Assembly (NCBI GenBank): GCA_009922615.1
Contig: RFVF01000001.1
Span: 62,001 to 126,000 of the forward strand
Direction: 5' to 3'
DNA length: 64,000 nucleotides
From: Pseudomonadota bacterium
GTDB lineage: Bacteria > Verrucomicrobiota > Verrucomicrobiia > Limisphaerales > SXTU01
Shown here in pieces: positions 60,507 through 64,000 of this stretch. The notes under the pieces were generated by a model that saw only the letters and a program-made list of their open reading frames with translations, was not told the origin of the DNA and did not search any database. The first letter of the stretch is position 1, and each line of letters starts with the position of its first letter. The position numbers and the translations under genes were made by a program.

Positions 60507-60932
60507 ATGAAGTTCACCGGGCAGGAAAACCGGACCCTCGCCGAATGCACGCTGATGTTGATCGTGTTGGGCTGGCTGGATTATGTGACTGGCTATGAGT
60601 TCGGAGTGTTCGTGTTTTACTCCCTGCCCGTGGGCTTGGCGGCGTATCGCGTCGGGCTGCGGTCGGGCTTGGTGATGGCGCTGGCCTCTACGGCAATCTG
60701 GCTCTACGCGGACCGGCTCACGGGGCAGCGCTACTCATCGAACTTCATGTTCTGGTGGAACAGCGCGGTGCGCTGCGGCTGCTTCGTCATCAACGCTGTG
60801 AGCATGGTGAAAATCCGGCAGCACGTGGAGGCGCGGCGCAAGTTGGAGCAGGAACTGGCCGCCGTTCGCGCTGAAGCTGAAGCGTTGCGCCGTGAACTCG
60901 CCTCCCGGGGTCCGGGACAACCGGTTCCTTAA
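60507..60932 (+). CDS. Stand-alone multi-TM sensor-like domain with C-terminal coiled coil
   Basis: LGWLDYVTGYEFGVFVFYSLPVGLAAYRVGLRSGLVMALASTAIWLYADRLTGQRYS, then RRKLEQELAAVRAEAEALRREL. Confidence 0.6.
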   Translation: MKFTGQENRTLAECTLMLIVLGWLDYVTGYEFGVFVFYSLPVGLAAYRVGLRSGLVMALASTAIWLYADRLTGQRYSSNFMFWWNSAVRCGCFVINAVSMVKIRQHVEARRKLEQELAAVRAEAEALRRELASRGPGQPVP

Positions 60933-61041
60933 CAGCAGGAGGAGGGGAACGTCGCGCCCGAGGTGGCTGAATACGTCCCTCAGCACTCAGGCCGCGTTAA
61001 TCCAAGCGCGGTAGTAGCTCGATGCGGATGACCGTCGGGCT

Positions 61042-62517
61042 TCAGAAAACCGGGATGGGGTCCGACTTTTTTACCGGCAGGCCTTCCCAGATGACTTCTT
61101 CGGTCACCGGGTCGTAAGTGAGGATGCGGTGTAGGCTGCCGGGTGCGGGCGGAAGGTCCTTCTTCGGCAACCACTTCGCGAGGTCTGCCTTCGTCTTCAG
61201 ATACATCGGCGCGGTGGCGAGATTGTCCCACTCGTTTGGATCGCGCACCAGATCGTAAAGCTCCTCGGAACCGTCGGCGTAACGGATGTAGCGCCATTGC
61301 TCGGTGCGGACGGCGTGGTTGCCTTGATTGTGCGTGGTGAGTGCGGGCCATTCGCGCGGCGCGGCGGCATGCTTGAGTTGAGGGACGAGGCTGTGCCCCT
61401 CCAGCTCCGGGCGCTTGGGGAAGCCGGCGAGTTCCAACAGAGTGGGAAAAATGTCCAGCAACTCGGCAGGCCGTCCGCACTTCGCCGCCTTTGCGATGCC
61501 CGGCCCGGCAAAAATGAGTGGCACCCGTGTGCTGCGATCCCAAAGCGTGTTCTTCCCCGTGATGAGTTTCTCGCCGAGATGCCAGCCGTGGTCGCTCCAC
61601 AGCACGATGATCGTGTCATTGGCCCGGCCGGTCGCTTCGAGGGCGGCGAGCACGCGGCCGACTTGCGCGTCCATGTAACTGGTGCTGGCGAGGTAGGCGC
61701 GCACGAGCGGTCGCCACTCGTCGCGCTCCTCCAACGTGACGAGGCGCGGCTCGGGCAGCTTCCAGTGCAAATACCACGAGAAGCGCGGGGTGTCGTCGCG
61801 GTCGTCACGCTTGACCGGCGGCATCTTCAACGTCGCTTCGGGATACAACTCAAACCATTTCGGCGGGGCAAAGCACGGGACGTGCGGGAGCCGGAAACCG
61901 CAGCCGATGAAGAACGGCTTGTCCTTTGGCGCCCGTTGCAAGGCATCGATGGCAGCGCTCGCGATTTTGTAATCACCACCGTCCTCGTCGCGCTCAGGAA
62001 ACGGGCCCCAATCCATCGCCGGATGTTGGGGAGGCTTGAGTTTGTTGAGCCGTTGCGCGGGCTTGCCGGGACCGGGCGCGGGGCCCCACTCGTTGAACTC
62101 GGCGGCGTGATCCTTCGGCTTCACCGAGCCGTCGTGATAAATTTTGCCGCAGGTGTAGGTGAAATAGCCGTCGCGCGTGAAGGTCTGCGGCAGCGTGACG
62201 TGCTGCTTCGTGAGGTCCACGTCGCGAATTCCCGGCGCGAGGCCGTAGATGCCCGTGGACGATGGCCGCAAACCGGTGAGCAAACTGGAGCGCGACGGAT
62301 TGCACAACGGCGCCTGACAGTGTGCGTTCGTGAACAACGTGCCGCGTTTCGCCAGCCCGTCGATGTGCGGTGTCTTGACCTGCGGATGCCCGCCCAGACA
62401 GCCGATCCAGTCATTCTGGTCATCAATGGCGAGAAACAGGACGTTCGGCTTGGCCGCCGCAGCGGCCGGAAGCACGAGCGCACCCAACAAGGCGAGAACT
62501 AGGATACGACGGTTCAT
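61042..62517 (-). CDS. Sulfatase
   Basis: NVLFLAIDDQNDWIGCLGGHPQVKTPHIDGLAKRGTLFTNAHCQAPLCNPSRSSLLTGL, VLWSDHGWHLGEK. Confidence 0.95.
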   Translation of the reverse strand: MNRRILVLALLGALVLPAAAAAKPNVLFLAIDDQNDWIGCLGGHPQVKTPHIDGLAKRGTLFTNAHCQAPLCNPSRSSLLTGLRPSSTGIYGLAPGIRDVDLTKQHVTLPQTFTRDGYFTYTCGKIYHDGSVKPKDHAAEFNEWGPAPGPGKPAQRLNKLKPPQHPAMDWGPFPERDEDGGDYKIASAAIDALQRAPKDKPFFIGCGFRLPHVPCFAPPKWFELYPEATLKMPPVKRDDRDDTPRFSWYLHWKLPEPRLVTLEERDEWRPLVRAYLASTSYMDAQVGRVLAALEATGRANDTIIVLWSDHGWHLGEKLITGKNTLWDRSTRVPLIFAGPGIAKAAKCGRPAELLDIFPTLLELAGFPKRPELEGHSLVPQLKHAAAPREWPALTTHNQGNHAVRTEQWRYIRYADGSEELYDLVRDPNEWDNLATAPMYLKTKADLAKWLPKKDLPPAPGSLHRILTYDPVTEEVIWEGLPVKKSDPIPVF

Positions 62518-62582
62518 GCGAAGTGCCGCGAGTGTCACGGAGGAAGCCAGAAAGCAAAGCCGAAAACCCGGTTCGAAATGCG

Positions 62583-63470
62583 CTATTTCCTGGCTCCCAA
62601 TACCAGCGCGATCGCTGCCATCATCAGCGCCGCGCCCGCCAGCCGCCAGCGCAACACGCTCGGAGGCAGATGCTGCTCGCGGTTGCTGAACCAGTGGCCG
62701 ATGGCCCACACCGCCACCACGCTCCACAGCCCGCGCGAACTGTAGATCACGTTCGCAGTCGCCGCGTTGCCGAAGTGTGCGATGCCACTGACGAAGATGA
62801 CCGATTGCAGACCAATGAACCCGCAACCGCCCAGCAGCCAGCGCCACGCCGCAGATGGCACCGTGTGCAGCGGAGCGTGGAAAAACGGCACGAACGCAAC
62901 ACTGAACAATGCGGTGAATCCCAGCATCACCGGCAGGAACCGCCCCAGTCCCCAAGCTGGCGACCACTTCTGCACCAGCACATCGAAGAGTGCGAACATC
63001 GCCGCCGAGCTGCCGGCGTAAAGAATCGTCCGGCCGACGTGATGGTGCGGCGTGCTGTCTGTGCGGTTGAGCAGCATGATGGCCAGCGAGCTGAGGCCGG
63101 CCGCGATCCAGAGTTTTTGCGAAACGCCGGACGTGAGCAGCACCGTCGTGAAGACCGCCACGAGGATGATCTTCAAGCCCATCACCGGCGTGGCCACCGA
63201 GACGTCACCGTGCTGTAGCGCGAGGAAGTTGAGCAACTGCCCGAGCAGGTAAAACACCGCCACCAGCGCCGGTTGCCAGAGCAAGTCGGCGTGGAGCGTG
63301 CCGCCGAAGGGCAGCAGCAGCGCGAACAACGTGGCGGAAACGAAATTGGAAACGAAAGCCGTCCGCCAGATGCCCACGCCGAGTTCCGCCGACCGCTTGG
63401 CCAGCAAGGCTCCCACGACATAAATCATCGCCGCCAGGAGCGGGAGGACAATGGGCAATGCGTCGTTCAT
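62583..63470 (-). CDS. EamA/DMT-type transporter
   Basis: multi-TM protein MNDALPIVLPLLAAMIYVVGALLAKRSAELGVG..., two-fold repeat. Confidence 0.75.
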   Translation of the reverse strand: MNDALPIVLPLLAAMIYVVGALLAKRSAELGVGIWRTAFVSNFVSATLFALLLPFGGTLHADLLWQPALVAVFYLLGQLLNFLALQHGDVSVATPVMGLKIILVAVFTTVLLTSGVSQKLWIAAGLSSLAIMLLNRTDSTPHHHVGRTILYAGSSAAMFALFDVLVQKWSPAWGLGRFLPVMLGFTALFSVAFVPFFHAPLHTVPSAAWRWLLGGCGFIGLQSVIFVSGIAHFGNAATANVIYSSRGLWSVVAVWAIGHWFSNREQHLPPSVLRWRLAGAALMMAAIALVLGARK

Positions 63471-63615
63471 CGCGAGACCGTAGCATCCGCGGCAAGCCGG
63501 CTCAGGCGAAATCCGTCCGGCTCCGCGATCACCTAGCGTCCCGGTGTCGGCTGCGGCCTGCTTCCCCGCAATCCGGGTTGAAGTTATGCCTGGCCGGGGC
63601 GCGTCAAATCGCGCC

Positions 63616-64000
63616 ATGCCATCACGTGTTCCAAGCTGGTTGAGCTCATTGCTCGCAATCGTTTCAGTCATCGCTCCCAGCCTCTATTCGTCGGCCGCAG
63701 ACTTGCCCGAGACTCCACCGGAGTTTGCCTGGGCAGTGCGAGCCGGGGGCAAACTCCACGACAAGACCCGCTGTCTCGCCGTGGACCCGCGCGGTAACAT
63801 TTTTCTCACGGGCGAGTTCGCCGGCACGTCGCAGTTCGGCGCGCACACGCTGACCAGCGCGGGCGAAATGGATTTCTTCGTCGCCAAGTGTGACCCGGAC
63901 GGGAAGTTTCTCTGGGCCCACAGCGGGGGCGGCAGCGGCATTGATCGCGGCTATGGCGTCGCGACCGATGCTGCCGGGAACGCCTACGTCACCGGCCATT
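63616..64000 (+). CDS. SBBP-repeat (beta-propeller) secreted protein, 3'-truncated by window
   Basis: signal peptide; CLAVDPRGNIFLTGEFAGTSQFGAHTLTSAGEMDFFVAKCDPDGKFLWAHSGGG... repeats. Confidence 0.85.
   Translation, partial: MPSRVPSWLSSLLAIVSVIAPSLYSSAADLPETPPEFAWAVRAGGKLHDKTRCLAVDPRGNIFLTGEFAGTSQFGAHTLTSAGEMDFFVAKCDPDGKFLWAHSGGGSGIDRGYGVATDAAGNAYVTGH

Overview
High-GC chromosomal window with dense, operon-rich coding. By gene content (planctomycete-type cytochrome/DUF1549/DUF1553 + DUF1501 pair, three sulfatases, DUF1080, IspH/Nuo context) it looks like a Verrucomicrobiota/PVC bacterium; this is inference, no rRNA is present. Main blocks: end of a cell-shape operon (PBP2 C-terminus, RodA, RNase G/E); a pyrF with an out-of-frame internal deletion; a complex I operon nuoA-B-C-D-I-H-J-K-[DUF1871-like]-L-M-M-N with two NuoM genes and no nuoE/F/G; a membrane protein + winged-helix regulator pair with candidate operators; ispH; ferritin-like protein; a frameshifted membrane protein; PSD1/DUF1501 pair; serine hydrolase; Ser/Thr kinase; AguB-like amidase; GluQ-RS-like; GPx; glycosyltransferases; PfkB kinase; sulfatases; a MacAB-like ABC operon with two permeases; Kup; stand-alone C-terminal half of CarB; an LpoB/COG3014/YcfL envelope lipoprotein cluster; an RND tripartite efflux operon; DMT transporter; and the start of an SBBP-repeat protein. 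The most unusual structure is a set of short dispersed repeats, many built on 7-bp tandem units (TTTTCAG, AATTCGC, CCCCATT-like, AGTCAGA, GTCCAAG, TCGACTY) or long imperfect hairpins. They occupy gene junctions of three operons and in several places are read in-frame as part of the proteins. No CRISPR array, tRNA, rRNA or transposase was recognised.
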